The notes below the pieces were generated by a model. That model was not told where the DNA came from and made no database searches. It saw only the letters and a program-made list of their open reading frames with translations. Shown here piece after piece: positions 52,801 through 61,144 of a stretch of 64,000 nucleotides of DNA. This DNA comes from Cognatiluteimonas weifangensis. Lineage in GTDB: Bacteria; Pseudomonadota; Gammaproteobacteria; Xanthomonadales; Xanthomonadaceae. The translations under genes were made by a program, and so were the position numbers. The stretch spans positions 261,715-325,714 of the forward strand of contig NZ_QVPD01000001.1 of the NCBI RefSeq assembly GCF_003416885.1, written 5' to 3'. Each line of letters starts with the position of its first letter. The stretch's first letter is position 1.

Positions 52801-52922
52801 GCGCTGCCGACGATGGCGCCGGACACGTTCGACTGCGCATTGACGCCGCCGACGAAGCACAGACCCAGAGCCACGGTCAGTGCGCTTCGCTTCAGGCCTT
52901 TTGCGAGTTGCTTAGAAGCCAT
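49866..52922 (-). CDS. Oar-like TonB-dependent receptor with carboxypeptidase-regulatory domain
   Basis: An outer-membrane active transporter (1018 aa). A signal peptide (1-30, GGVNAQ) is followed by a CarboxypepD_reg-like Ig domain (about 31-100, NPATGFTRSITVGADGNYRF), a TonB-box-like LGTVTVVG (about 109-116), the plug (about 125-240, QQVKTGGYGAEFGRSLGGVV) and a large 22-strand barrel ending in the terminal aromatic FMVQYDF. The Oar group takes up large or peptide-derived substrates; the ligand here is unknown. The start has GGGGGTT nine bases upstream. It sits upstream of two TPR-sulfotransferase genes on the same strand. Confidence 0.93.
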   Translation of the reverse strand: MASKQLAKGLKRSALTVALGLCFVGGVNAQSNVSGAIVGSANPGDTITIANPATGFTRSITVGADGNYRFPALPTGQYTITDGSGTPRNVAVQVGTASTVNFGGDATTLGTVTVVGTNVVNPIDVSSVESTTILTAEQINRIPVARDTTSVALLAPGTVRGDAAFGNLASFGGASVAENQYYVNGFNVTNTFRNLRFGSIPFEGLAEQQVKTGGYGAEFGRSLGGVVNQITKRGSNEFHAGGNVYFEPESLTEDVKNTYYSNPLTPDSFGTLRSDNSHDGGWKATANAWASGALIKDKLFFYGLLSYSKMQNDAFGSTLATGNTSTETKSPTWLLKMDWNINDNNILEFTAFSDKRTDYIDSYLNEPGSFERTDYLGQRVLESGGDNYILKYTGYLTDTFTLSALAGHSEFARSVYLLSPDGTKIFYNGDISAPAQPGCPVVVDARPGYRQAITGPYFSTCNISGTTLDRIDSGDTRDQYRLDAEWQLGDHLLRFGYDVDNYESVAGEGLEGGYQWRYSTRNPDGIPNNGDEQDIVRQQFFSQGATVEVKQHAYYIEDSWHITDNFIAYLGGRWDTFENINGNGDTYVHIKDQFGPRLGFSWDVFGDSTFKVFGNAGRYALPLTPSVAVRGASASLFSREDFNFTQVDPETGSPIDPVSRGNFRYLNAETGEPHIASTVASKNLKPMYQDEYILGFQKQLNDNFSLGVRGIYRDLKAAIDDNCDYTAVLEANGFTYDPATWWTDANGEYPNLPNPGFPYCRMFNPGEDAIFETDLYGDGNLTTVTVPGARLSPKAKRTYSALEFFFDGRWDKLFMQGSYTYAKSKGNTEGGVKSDIGQDDTNVTQDFDYIELTVDTYGYLPNDRRHSLKLFGSYDITDQWTVGANLLVQSGRPLNCFGVLDRDPTAGYNPHPYGSSFMRCGTTGAGAIDDATVQRFPRGTKGRLPWTSQLDLNVVYQPNWAEGLQFKVDVFNVLNSQKVTSVIETAEDAASGSPSPTYLLPASFQQPRSVRFMVQYDF

Positions 52923-52998
52923 TTTTGTTAACCCCCATAGGGACGAAGGACCTTGAGATGTACATGTACGTCAAAGCCGAAGGTGGCATGACCGGCCG

Positions 52999-53028
52999 AC
53001 TATAGAACAGGCAACAATTCTTTAACAA
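52999..53028 (-). promoter_or_regulatory. Promoter of the TonB-receptor gene
   Basis: On the minus strand: -35 TTGTTA (53028-53023), 18-base spacer, -10 TATAGT (53004-52999). The leader of about 70 bases ends in GGGGGTTAACAAAA before the ATG. The first 11 bases, TTGTTAAAGAA, are shared with the promoter at 45454. Confidence 0.6.
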
Positions 53029-53204
53029 CCCCCCGGGGCCGCAGTCGGGGTTGAAACGGCCATGCCCGGCCCCAGCCCCGGGCGCGGGCCTGGATTTCTG
53101 TCGTATCTCCTTGTTTCAAAAGAGGACGCCGGCAATCCTGTTCAGATCGCCGGCGCCGGTTTTGGTGCGTCGCAACATGTGAAGCCGTTAAGAGCGCGTG
53201 AGGC

Positions 53205-55010
53205 TCACTCCTGCAGCTGCGCCGCGATGCGCTGTTGTTCGGCCCGGAGCGCCTCCGGGATGCGCGGGCCGTACTCGGCCAGGTATTCGGCCAGGCTGCC
53301 GAATTCGCGGCACCAGCCTTCGCGGTCGAAGCCGAACAATGCCTCCTGCGCCTCCGGCGTGAGCGCCACGCCCTCCAGGTCGATCTCCCCGGGCCGGGGC
53401 AGCGCCCCGATCGGGGTCTCGACCGCGCCGGCCGTGCCCTGCACCCGCCGGATCATCCATTCCAGTACCCGCAGGTTGTCGCCGAAGCCCGGCCACAGGA
53501 ACTTGCCGTCGGCGCCCTTGCGGAACCAGTTGACGTGGAACACTTTCGGCAGCTGTGCGCCCGGCTGGTCGAACGACAGCCAGTGGGCGAAATAGTCGGC
53601 GAAGTTGTAGCCGCAGAACGGCTTCATCGCCATCGGGTCGCGGCGCAGCACCCCGACCTGGCCGGTGGCGGCGGCGGTGGTCTCCGAGCCCATCGCCGCG
53701 CCGACCAGCACGCCGTGGGTCCAGTCGCGGGCCTCGAACACCAGCGGCACCAGCGTGGCGCGGCGGCCGCCGAAGACGATCGCGCTGATCGGCACGCCCT
53801 GCGGGGCCTCGGCCTGGTCCGAGTAGCTGGGGCAGCGCCGGGCCGACACGGTGAAGCGCGAATTGGGGTGCGCGGCCGGACGCACCGCCGGATCGTAGGG
53901 CTGCCCGCGCCAGTCGACGACCGGCTGCTGGCCGTTGTCGATGCCCTCCCACCACGGCTGGTTGTCCGCAGTCACGCCGACGTTGGTGAAGATGGTGTGC
54001 GACTGGATCGTGGCCAGAGCATTGGGGTTGGACTTGCGCGAGGTGCCCGGGGCGACGCCGAAGAAGCCGGCCTCCGGGTTGATCGCGTACAGGCGGCCGT
54101 CCGCGCCCGGGCGCATCCAGCAGATGTCGTCGCCGATGGTCCAGATCTTCCAGCCGGCCTCGCGGTAGCCCTCCGGCGGGATCAGCATCGCCAGGTTGGT
54201 CTTGCCGCAGGCCGAGGGGAACGCGGCGGCGATGTAGTGGGTTTCGCCCCGCGGGGTCTCGAGCCCGAGGATCAGCATGTGCTCGGCCAGCCAGCCCTCC
54301 CGGCGCGCCTGGTAGGAGGCGATCCGCAGCGCATGGCATTTCTTGCCCAGCAGCGCGTTGCCGCCGTAGCCGGAGCCGTAGGACTTGATCGTCAGCTCCT
54401 CCGGGAAATGCATGATGAAGCGGCGCTCGGGGTCGAGCTCGCCGATCGAGTGCAGGCCCTTCACGAACCTGCCCTCGCGCTCGATCCGCGCCAGCGCCGG
54501 CGCGCCCATGCGGGTCATGATCCGCATGTTCGCCACGACGTACGGCGAATCGGTGATCTCGACGCCGCAACGCGACAGCGGCGAGTCGATCGGGCCCATG
54601 CAGTACGGGATCACGTACATCGTCCGGCCCCGCATGCAGCCGTCGAACAGCGCGTCGATCTTCGCGTGCGCCTCGGCCGGGGCCAGCCAGTGGTTGTTGG
54701 GGCCGGCGTCCTCGCGCTGCGGCGTGCACACCAGGGTCAGGTGCTCGACCCGGGCGACGTCGTCCGGGTGCGAGCGGTGCAGCCAGCTGTGCGGATGGGT
54801 CTGCTCGTTGAGCCGGACCAGGGTGCCGTCGGCTTCCATCCGCGCGACCAGCGCCGCGTTCTCGGCGTCGCTGCCGTCGCACCAGTGGATCGCGTCGGGC
54901 CGGGTCAGCGCGGCGACTTCGGCCACCCAGTCGGTCAGGGCCTGCAGCGTGCTGCCGGCGCCCGCCGGCGCGGGCGGGGTTGCGGGCAGGTCTTTGGAAA
55001 GTGCGCTCAC
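53205..55010 (-). CDS. pckG: Phosphoenolpyruvate carboxykinase (GTP)
   Basis: A gluconeogenic enzyme converting oxaloacetate plus GTP to PEP (601 aa). GTP-class features: hyper-reactive Cys and P-loop in [14 protein letters not shown], metal-site [11 protein letters not shown]-binding ESYG-like region [17 protein letters not shown] and the omega-lid near [14 protein letters not shown]. The GTG start at 55010 has GGAGG eight bases upstream. The TetR regulator gene lies 44 bp upstream on the same strand and could be co-transcribed. Confidence 0.96.
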   Translation of the reverse strand: MSALSKDLPATPPAPAGAGSTLQALTDWVAEVAALTRPDAIHWCDGSDAENAALVARMEADGTLVRLNEQTHPHSWLHRSHPDDVARVEHLTLVCTPQREDAGPNNHWLAPAEAHAKIDALFDGCMRGRTMYVIPYCMGPIDSPLSRCGVEITDSPYVVANMRIMTRMGAPALARIEREGRFVKGLHSIGELDPERRFIMHFPEELTIKSYGSGYGGNALLGKKCHALRIASYQARREGWLAEHMLILGLETPRGETHYIAAAFPSACGKTNLAMLIPPEGYREAGWKIWTIGDDICWMRPGADGRLYAINPEAGFFGVAPGTSRKSNPNALATIQSHTIFTNVGVTADNQPWWEGIDNGQQPVVDWRGQPYDPAVRPAAHPNSRFTVSARRCPSYSDQAEAPQGVPISAIVFGGRRATLVPLVFEARDWTHGVLVGAAMGSETTAAATGQVGVLRRDPMAMKPFCGYNFADYFAHWLSFDQPGAQLPKVFHVNWFRKGADGKFLWPGFGDNLRVLEWMIRRVQGTAGAVETPIGALPRPGEIDLEGVALTPEAQEALFGFDREGWCREFGSLAEYLAEYGPRIPEALRAEQQRIAAQLQE

Positions 55011-55054
55011 CGGTGTTGCCTCCAGCAGGTCGAGTCGAAAGGGAAAAACGGAAT

Positions 55055-55675
55055 TCAGGACGGGATCAGCGTGGCCATCACGTGCTCGACGTAGGCCTCG
55101 AACTCGTCGTGCTGCAGCCGCGGCTGGTGCAGTTGCAGGCTCAACTGCAGGAAGCCGACATAGGCGGCGTAGGTCAGGCGCGCGCGATGCCTGGCCGCGT
55201 TGCGGTTGAGGCCGGCCTGGCGGAACGAGGCGGTCAGGTAGTCCAGCCGGCGCGCCGACACGCGCTCGATCACCGGCTTGACTGCCGGATGGTCCAGCGC
55301 CTTGAGCAGCTCGCTGTAAATGATGTGCGAGCGCGCCTCGTGCGCGACCAGGTCGAACAGCGCGCGCAGGCGCTGGCCCGAATCCGGGATCGCCTCGAGC
55401 TGGCCGAACACGTCTTCCTGCTCGACTTTTTCCCAGCGCTCCAGCGCCGCCACCAGCAGCGCCTCGCGCGAGGGGAAATGCCAGTAGAAGCTGCCCTTGG
55501 TGACCCCGAGCCGGCGCGCCAGCGGCTCGACCGCCACCGCCAGCACGCCCTGGTCGGCAATCAGGTCGAGCGCAGCCTGCGCCCAGTCCTCGGCGCTGAG
55601 CCGCCCGCTGCGTGCTGGCCTGGAGGCAGCCGGGGTCGGGGTCGTCGTCATCGGGCGGGTCGGTCCATACGGCAT
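55055..55675 (-). CDS. TetR-family regulator, candidate regulator of fadE
   Basis: A 206-aa TetR repressor with an N-terminal HTH (about 30-75, LARRLGVTKGSFYWHFPSRE) and a helical ligand domain. It is divergent from fadE, with a palindrome in the shared gap, so an acyl-CoA or fatty-acid ligand is plausible but unproven. Start uncertain: ATG 55675, or ATG 55651 eight codons later; neither has a Shine-Dalgarno sequence. A -10-like TACTAT eight bases before 55675 hints at a leaderless message from that ATG. Confidence 0.85.
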   Translation of the reverse strand: MPYGPTRPMTTTPTPAASRPARSGRLSAEDWAQAALDLIADQGVLAVAVEPLARRLGVTKGSFYWHFPSREALLVAALERWEKVEQEDVFGQLEAIPDSGQRLRALFDLVAHEARSHIIYSELLKALDHPAVKPVIERVSARRLDYLTASFRQAGLNRNAARHRARLTYAAYVGFLQLSLQLHQPRLQHDEFEAYVEHVMATLIPS

Positions 55676-55747
55676 GTCGGGCAATAGTACGCGCTGGGCG
55701 CATGATGGACAGGCAAACGCCGCGTGACGGCCCCGCGGGAGGGTCGA

Positions 55748-55788
55748 TTGACAGCGTCTTCGAATGCTATCCATACTTCGGCGTATGG
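55748..55788 (+). promoter_or_regulatory. fadE promoter overlapped by a palindromic operator
   Basis: -35 TTGACA (55748-55753), 18-base spacer, -10-like CATACT (55772-55777). The perfect inverted repeat CCATAC-TTCGGC-GTATGG (55771-55788), with partial TAT/ATA extensions outside, covers the -10. This is the position expected for repression by the divergent TetR protein. Confidence 0.65.
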
Positions 55789-55847
55789 TATAGCCCGGAC
55801 GCAGCCCCTGGCCGCGGGCCGGTCCGACTTCTCCTGTGGAGCGCACG

Positions 55848-58322
55848 ATGAGCATCGCCCTTCCCTTTGTCGTCTTCCTGCTCGCCGGGGCCGTGGCCGC
55901 CTACCACCGCCTGCGCCTGGCGGTCTGGGCCGCGATCGCCGGCTCGCTGCTGCTGGCCTGCTGGCTGCTGGGCGCCAACCCGGCCGCGACCCTGGTGGCT
56001 GCGGGGTTGCTATTGCTGATCGCGCTGCCACTGCTGCTGCCGGGCATCCGCAAGCCCTACCTCACCGCGCCGCTGCTGCGCTTCTACACCCGGATCCTGC
56101 CGCCGCTGTCGGAAACCGAACGCACCGCACTCGAGTCCGGCACGGTCGGCTTCGAGGGCCAGCTGTTCTCCGGCAAGCCGGACTGGCGGCAACTGCTGTC
56201 GCAGCCCAAGCCGGAGCTCAGCGCCGAGGAGCAGGCCTTCCTCGACGGCCCCTGCGAGCAACTGTGCCGGATGGTCGACGACTGGGACATCACCCACGTC
56301 CGCGCCGACCTGCCGCCGGAGCTGTGGCAGTACATCAAGGCCAACAAGTTCTTCGGCCTCAACATCCCGAAGGAATACGGCGGCCTCGGCTTCTCGGCGC
56401 TGATGAACCACAAGGTGATCCAGAAGCTGGCCTCGATCTCGGCGACCGTCAGCTCCACCGTCGGCGTGCCCAATTCGCTGGGCCCGGCGGAACTGCTGAT
56501 GCACTACGGCACCGACGAACAGAAGCGGTACTACCTGCCGCGCCTGGCCGACGGCACCGAGGTGCCGTGCTTCGCCCTGACCGGGCCGTTCGCCGGCTCC
56601 GACGCCACCTCGATCCCCGACTACGGCATCGTCGCCATGGGCGAGTGGGGCGGCGCGCAGGTGCTGGGCATCCGGCTCACCCTGAACAAGCGCTACATCA
56701 CCCTGGCGCCGGTGGCGACGTTGATCGGCGTGGCTTTCCGCATGTACGACCCCGACGGCCTGCTCGGCGACAACAAGGACATCGGCATCTCGCTGGCGCT
56801 GGTGCCGCGCGACACCCCGGGGCTGCGGATCGGCCGCCGCCACTTCCCGCTCAACAACCCGTTCCAGAACGGCCCGGTCCAGGGCGAGGACGTGTTCGTG
56901 CCGCTGTCGCAACTGATCGGCGGCGAGGACTACGCCGGCCGCGGCTGGCAGATGCTGATGGAATGCCTGTCGATCGGGCGCTCGATCACGCTGCCGTCCA
57001 CCGCCAGCGGCGGCGCCAAGGCGGGCGCCTGTGTCACCGGCGCCTATGCCCGCATCCGCAAGCAGTTCGGGCTCTCGATCGGGCGCTTCGAAGGCGTGGA
57101 AGAAGCCCTCGCCCGCATCGCCGGCAAGGCCTACGCGATCAGCGCGCTGTCGCAGGCCACCGCCGCGGCGGTGGCGCGCGGCGAGAACCCGGCGGTACCC
57201 TCGACCATCGCCAAGTACCACTGCACGCAGATGGCGCGCGAGGTGGCCACCGACGTCATGGACATCCACGGCGGCAAGGGCATCATCCTGGGCCCGCGCA
57301 ACTACGCCGGCCGCAACTGGCAGGCGCTGCCGATCATGATCACGGTCGAGGGCGCCAACATCATGACCCGCTCGCTGATGATCTTCGGCCAGGGCGCGAT
57401 CCTGTGCCATCCGTGGGTGATGAAGGAGATGAAGGCGGCGCAGCTGCAGGACCCGGTGCAGCGCCTGGACGAATTCGACCGCAACCTGTTCGGCCACATC
57501 GGCTACGCCATCTCCAACGCCGTGCGCGCGTTCTGGTACGGCCTGACCTGGTCGAAGTTCGGCGCCGCGCCGGGCGACGCCTACACCCGCCGCTTCTACC
57601 GCAAGCTCGACCGCTATTCCGCCGCGCTGGCGGTGATGGCCGACACCTCGATGCTGCTGCTGGGCGGCAAGCTCAAGTTCAAGGAATCCCTGTCCGGGCG
57701 CCTGGGCGACGTACTCAGCCAGCTCTACATCTGCAGCGCGATGCTCAAGCGCTACCAGGACGAGGGCTGCCCGGAAGGCGACCAGCCGTTGCTGGCGTGG
57801 GCGTTCCACGATGCGATCAACAAGATCGAGAGCGCGCTCTCGGGCGCGTTGCGCAACTTCCCGATCCGCCCGGTGCGCTGGCTGCTGTGGGCGCTGGTGT
57901 TCCCCTGGGGCCGCCGCGCCACGCCGCCCAGCGACCGCCTCGGCCACCGCGCCGCCGCCCTGATGATGACCCCGTGCGACGCGCGCACGCGGATGGCGCA
58001 GGGCGTGTTCCTCACCCCGTGCGCCAACAATCCGGGCGGGCGTATCGACAGCTACCTGCCGAAGGTGGTGCTGGCCGAACCGGTGGAGCGCAAGTTCCTC
58101 AAGGCGCTGAAGAACAGCGACATCGAGGCGCTGGAATTCCCGGCGCAGCTCGACGAGGGCGTGCGCGAAGGCTGGATCAGCGCCGAGGAACGCCGGCAAC
58201 TGGAAGAGCTGCGGGCGATGACCCTGGACGCGATCACGGTCGACGACTTCGAGTCCGAAGAATTGCGCTCGGCCGGCTACGCGACGCTGTACGGGCGTAC
58301 CGCCGCGCGCACGGCCGCGTAG
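55848..58322 (+). CDS. fadE: FadE-type acyl-CoA dehydrogenase
   Basis: An 824-aa long acyl-CoA dehydrogenase of the E. coli FadE type, catalysing the first step of beta-oxidation. Two N-terminal hydrophobic segments (about 3-65) precede the flavoprotein core, with IPKEYGGLGFSALMNH, ALTGPFAGSDATSIPD and DIHGGKGIILGPRNYAG. A C-terminal DUF1974-like extension is typical of the FadE group. Start at ATG 55848 has GGAG six bases upstream; a GTG four codons earlier is less likely. DUF4442 follows after 4 bp. Confidence 0.95.
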   Translation: MSIALPFVVFLLAGAVAAYHRLRLAVWAAIAGSLLLACWLLGANPAATLVAAGLLLLIALPLLLPGIRKPYLTAPLLRFYTRILPPLSETERTALESGTVGFEGQLFSGKPDWRQLLSQPKPELSAEEQAFLDGPCEQLCRMVDDWDITHVRADLPPELWQYIKANKFFGLNIPKEYGGLGFSALMNHKVIQKLASISATVSSTVGVPNSLGPAELLMHYGTDEQKRYYLPRLADGTEVPCFALTGPFAGSDATSIPDYGIVAMGEWGGAQVLGIRLTLNKRYITLAPVATLIGVAFRMYDPDGLLGDNKDIGISLALVPRDTPGLRIGRRHFPLNNPFQNGPVQGEDVFVPLSQLIGGEDYAGRGWQMLMECLSIGRSITLPSTASGGAKAGACVTGAYARIRKQFGLSIGRFEGVEEALARIAGKAYAISALSQATAAAVARGENPAVPSTIAKYHCTQMAREVATDVMDIHGGKGIILGPRNYAGRNWQALPIMITVEGANIMTRSLMIFGQGAILCHPWVMKEMKAAQLQDPVQRLDEFDRNLFGHIGYAISNAVRAFWYGLTWSKFGAAPGDAYTRRFYRKLDRYSAALAVMADTSMLLLGGKLKFKESLSGRLGDVLSQLYICSAMLKRYQDEGCPEGDQPLLAWAFHDAINKIESALSGALRNFPIRPVRWLLWALVFPWGRRATPPSDRLGHRAAALMMTPCDARTRMAQGVFLTPCANNPGGRIDSYLPKVVLAEPVERKFLKALKNSDIEALEFPAQLDEGVREGWISAEERRQLEELRAMTLDAITVDDFESEELRSAGYATLYGRTAARTAA

Positions 58323-58326
58323 GGCG

Positions 58327-58803
58327 ATGGCCTCGCCGGTGCTGGCGGCGTACCGGCGCCTGGCGCGCTGGCCGGGCGGACGCTGGCTGTTTTCGCGGCT
58401 GGTCTGCCGCAAGGCGCCGTACTTTTCCGGCATCGCCCCGCGCATCCTGACGCTGGAGCCGGGACGCGGCGTCGCCGCCATCCGCCATCGCCGCGCGGTG
58501 ACCAACCATATCGGCACCGTGCACGCGATCGCACTGTGCAACCTGGCCGAGCTCATCGGCGGGCTGACCTGCGACGTCAGCATCCCGGCCTCGATGCGCT
58601 GGATCCCCAAAGGAATGACGGTCGAATACCTGAAGAAGGCGATCGGCACGATGACCGCCACCGCCAGCCCCGCATTCGCACCGCTGGCCGCCGCCGATGC
58701 CGGCTACGAACTGCCGGTGGAGGTGCTGGTGCGCAACGACGCCGGCGAGACGGTCTTGCGCGCGCGCATCGCGATGTGGGTGTCGCCGAAAACCAGGCGC
58801 TGA
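58327..58803 (+). CDS. DUF4442 hotdog-fold protein
   Basis: A 158-aa protein of the DUF4442 family, a hotdog-fold group related to acyl-CoA thioesterases. Conserved stretches: GIAPRILTLEPGRGVAAIRH, NHIGTVHAIALCNLAELIGG and SMRWIPKGMTVEYLKKA. It begins 4 bp after fadE, so it is almost certainly in the same transcript, which favours a role in acyl-CoA turnover. No activity is proven. Confidence 0.87.
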   Translation: MASPVLAAYRRLARWPGGRWLFSRLVCRKAPYFSGIAPRILTLEPGRGVAAIRHRRAVTNHIGTVHAIALCNLAELIGGLTCDVSIPASMRWIPKGMTVEYLKKAIGTMTATASPAFAPLAAADAGYELPVEVLVRNDAGETVLRARIAMWVSPKTRR

Positions 58804-58825
58804 GCGCCGCTCCGAACAGCGGCGC
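58804..58825 (+). terminator. Hairpin at the end of the fadE operon
   Basis: A perfect 8-bp stem GCGCCGCT/AGCGGCGC with a 6-base loop starts right after the DUF4442 stop. There is no T-tract. Confidence 0.45.
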
Positions 58826-59024
58826 GGCCAACGCGGCTGGCACGCGAAGCTGTGACCGCGCCGTGGCTGCCAACCAGCACGACGCGAGCCAGGAGAGCCG
58901 GCAGAACACGCGCGGGCCGGTGACCAGGCCATGCGGCAGGCAGCCACAGGCAGCCGTTGTCCCGGCGGGCCGGCCAGCCCTTCGATGCCCGCCGGGCTTC
59001 GCGGCCTGGTGCCGCGCGCGGCGT

Positions 59025-59933
59025 TTACTCCAGGACCAGTTCGGCGTCGCCGGAGAAGGTCTCCATGCGGATCTCGCCGGCGCCGCTGCCGTAGCGCTGC
59101 TCCAGGCGCTTGCCGGGGCCGAACTCCTCCTTGTGGACGCTGGCGCCGGGGGCCTGCAGGTCGCCGCTGAAGCTCTCGCCGCTGACGCGCGCGGACAGCG
59201 CCTTGGGCAGGTGCAGGCGGATGTCGCCACTGACCGACTCGGCCTTGATCTGGCCGCCGTCGCGCAGCCCCACGCGCGCCTGCGCGTCGCCGGAGACGGT
59301 GCCGGTGGACAGGCGCCGCAGGCGCTGGCCGCGGCTGTCGACGGCGATGTCGCCGGACACGGTCTCGGCATGCACCGCACCGTCCAGGCGCCCGGACAGG
59401 ACGATGTCGCCGCTGACTGTTTCCAGCCGCACGTCGCCGCTGTTGAGCGTCAGCCGCAGGTCGCCGCTGACGCTGTTGACCTGCGCCTGTTTCGGCGCGG
59501 CGGCCGCGACCACGTTGCCGCTGACCGTCTCCACTTCCAGCTCGCCCGGGGCCACGCCTGCGACATCGATGTCGGCAGAGACCGAGCCGAGGTCCAGGTC
59601 GGCCTGCAGCGGCACCTGCAGCCGCAGGTCGCTGGGGCCGGTGCGGTCGGTGCGCCAGGCGCCGATGCGCTTGGGGTATTGCACGCGCACCACCAGGTGG
59701 CCGCGGTCGCCCTCGATCAAGAGCTTTTCCGCGCCCTCGCCGAGCGTGCCGGTGATGCGGACCTCGTTGCGCTCCCAGGCGCGCACCTGGATGCGGCCCT
59801 TGAGGTTGTCGACCTCGACCCGGCCGCGCGGGTCCAGCGGACGGGTCTGCTCGATCGGCGTGGCCGCCAGCAGCGGCGTGGCGACGAGACCGGCGAGCAG
59901 GGCCAGGGCCAGGGTGGGGATGGGGTGGCGCAT
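59025..59933 (-). CDS. DUF4097-family beta-strand-repeat protein
   Basis: An exported 302-aa protein: signal peptide (1-23, TPLLAA), then a right-handed beta-solenoid made of short repeats, many with the VSGD signature (LEVETVSGNVV, VNSVSGDLRLTL, LETVSGDIVL, AETVSGDIAV, AESVSGDIRL). DUF4097 proteins are common beside ECF sigma/anti-sigma pairs; no activity is known. It is the third gene of the sigma-anti-sigma-DUF4097 set, 27 bp after the anti-sigma gene. Confidence 0.87.
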   Translation of the reverse strand: MRHPIPTLALALLAGLVATPLLAATPIEQTRPLDPRGRVEVDNLKGRIQVRAWERNEVRITGTLGEGAEKLLIEGDRGHLVVRVQYPKRIGAWRTDRTGPSDLRLQVPLQADLDLGSVSADIDVAGVAPGELEVETVSGNVVAAAAPKQAQVNSVSGDLRLTLNSGDVRLETVSGDIVLSGRLDGAVHAETVSGDIAVDSRGQRLRRLSTGTVSGDAQARVGLRDGGQIKAESVSGDIRLHLPKALSARVSGESFSGDLQAPGASVHKEEFGPGKRLEQRYGSGAGEIRMETFSGDAELVLE

Positions 59934-59960
59934 GACGTCGTCTCCGAAAGCGGTGCTGGA

Positions 59961-60551
59961 TCAGGTCAGGGCGGCGCGCTGGGTGAGTGCCAGGCGCAGG
60001 GTATAGGTGTGGCGCAGGCGCTCGAGCAGGAAACGCGCGTCGGGATCGCGCGCCAGCGCGGTGCGGATCTGCGCGGCGCTGCGGTCGAGCTCGCGCAGCG
60101 CCGGCTGCTCCGCCTGCGGCGCCGGCGCGGCGGCCTGCAGTTCCTGCAACGCGGCGCGATATTCGCGGGTCAGCGCCGTGGCCTCGCGGTCGAGCGACGG
60201 CGCCGACGCCAGCGTCGCCCCGGCCTGCGATGCGGGTGGCGGCTGCAGTTGCCAGGCCACGCCGACGGCCAGTAGCAGCGACGCCGCCAGCGCCCATGGC
60301 GCGAAGCGCCGCGGCGAGGTGCGCGCCGACTGCGTGCGCGGCAACTGCGTGCGCGTCGACCGCGTGCCTGCCGACGGCGTGCCTGCCGGCGACGCGGACG
60401 CGGCGATGCGCGCCGCAATCTCCGGCCACAGGTCGTGCGCAGGGGCCAGCTCGCGGCGCAGACCGCGCAACTGCAGCCGCAGGCCGGCGTCCAGCGGCGC
60501 GTCGGCGGCGTGCTGCGTGCGTTCGGGACGGATGTCGTCGTTCTCGTTCAT
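59961..60551 (-). CDS. Putative membrane anti-sigma factor
   Basis: A 196-aa protein with a cytoplasmic N-terminus (about 1-85), one transmembrane helix (about 87-105, FAPWALAASLLLAVGVAWQL) and a helical C-terminal region (AREYRAAL-type heptads, ending LERLRHTYTLRLALTQ). No strong match to a named anti-sigma domain is visible, so the call rests on layout and on the ATGA overlap with the ECF sigma gene. The linker before the helix is a pentapeptide repeat (AGTPS-AGTRS-TRTQL-PRTQS) encoded by a 15-bp tandem repeat. Confidence 0.72.
   Translation of the reverse strand: MNENDDIRPERTQHAADAPLDAGLRLQLRGLRRELAPAHDLWPEIAARIAASASPAGTPSAGTRSTRTQLPRTQSARTSPRRFAPWALAASLLLAVGVAWQLQPPPASQAGATLASAPSLDREATALTREYRAALQELQAAAPAPQAEQPALRELDRSAAQIRTALARDPDARFLLERLRHTYTLRLALTQRAALT
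60325..60384. repeat. Four 15-bp tandem repeats inside the anti-sigma gene
   Basis: Units start at 60325, 60340, 60355 and 60370 and share the pattern GxCxACxGCGTGCxx. They are in frame and encode a variable pentapeptide linker just before the transmembrane helix. Confidence 0.7.
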
Positions 60552-61144
60552 GCGTGCGCTCCCAGGCGTGCGCGCAACAGGCCGCGGGCGCGGTGCAGTT
60601 GCGCCTTGGAACTGCCGACCGCCATGTCCAGCGCGGCGGCGATTTCCTCGTGTTTCCAGCCTTCCACGTCGTACAGCACCAGCACCGCGCGGGCGCGCGG
60701 CGGCAGGGTCGCGACCGCGCGCTCCAGGTCCAGCGACAGCGCAGTGGCGTGGCCGGCCGAATCCGGCGCGCCGGCGTGGTCCAGCGCCTGCTCGTCGTCC
60801 TCGATCTGCGGCCGGCTGCGGCGCGCACGCAACTCCATCAGCGCGGTGTTGACCGCCAGCCGGTGCAGCCAGGTCGTGAACGCGCTCTCGAAGCGGTAGC
60901 CCGGCAACGCCTGCCAGGCGCGCACGAAGGCTTCCTGGGTCAGGTCCTCGGCACGCGCGCGGTCGAAGCCGACCAGCCGCGCGACCACGCCATGCACGCG
61001 CGCGGCGTGGCGCCGATACAGCGCCTCGAAGGCGCTGCCGTCGCCGGCCGCGGCCGCGCGCGCCAACGCCTGGTCGACGTCGGCGGCCGCCGGCGCGGCG
61101 GAGTCGGGATCGGGCTGCCAGTCGGACACGGTGACGGTGAGCAT
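60548..61144 (-). CDS. ECF-type RNA polymerase sigma factor
   Basis: A 198-aa sigma-70 family factor with region 2 (FEALYRRHAARVHGVVARLV, ARAEDLTQEAFVRAWQAL) and region 4 (LPPRARAVLVLYDVEGWKHE, MAVGSSKAQLHRARGLL). Start chosen at ATG 61144, with GGAG five bases upstream; a GTG two codons earlier is the alternative. Its TGA overlaps the anti-sigma ATG. I found no convincing matching promoter upstream, so autoregulation is not shown. Confidence 0.92.
   Translation of the reverse strand: MLTVTVSDWQPDPDSAAPAAADVDQALARAAAAGDGSAFEALYRRHAARVHGVVARLVGFDRARAEDLTQEAFVRAWQALPGYRFESAFTTWLHRLAVNTALMELRARRSRPQIEDDEQALDHAGAPDSAGHATALSLDLERAVATLPPRARAVLVLYDVEGWKHEEIAAALDMAVGSSKAQLHRARGLLRARLGAHA

Noticed and set aside
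46567..53028. Receptor/sulfotransferase region as a recent genomic island
   Set aside because: Lower G+C is visible, but there is no integrase, tRNA, direct repeat or insertion sequence at either edge, and such receptor genes are often less G+C-rich than average.
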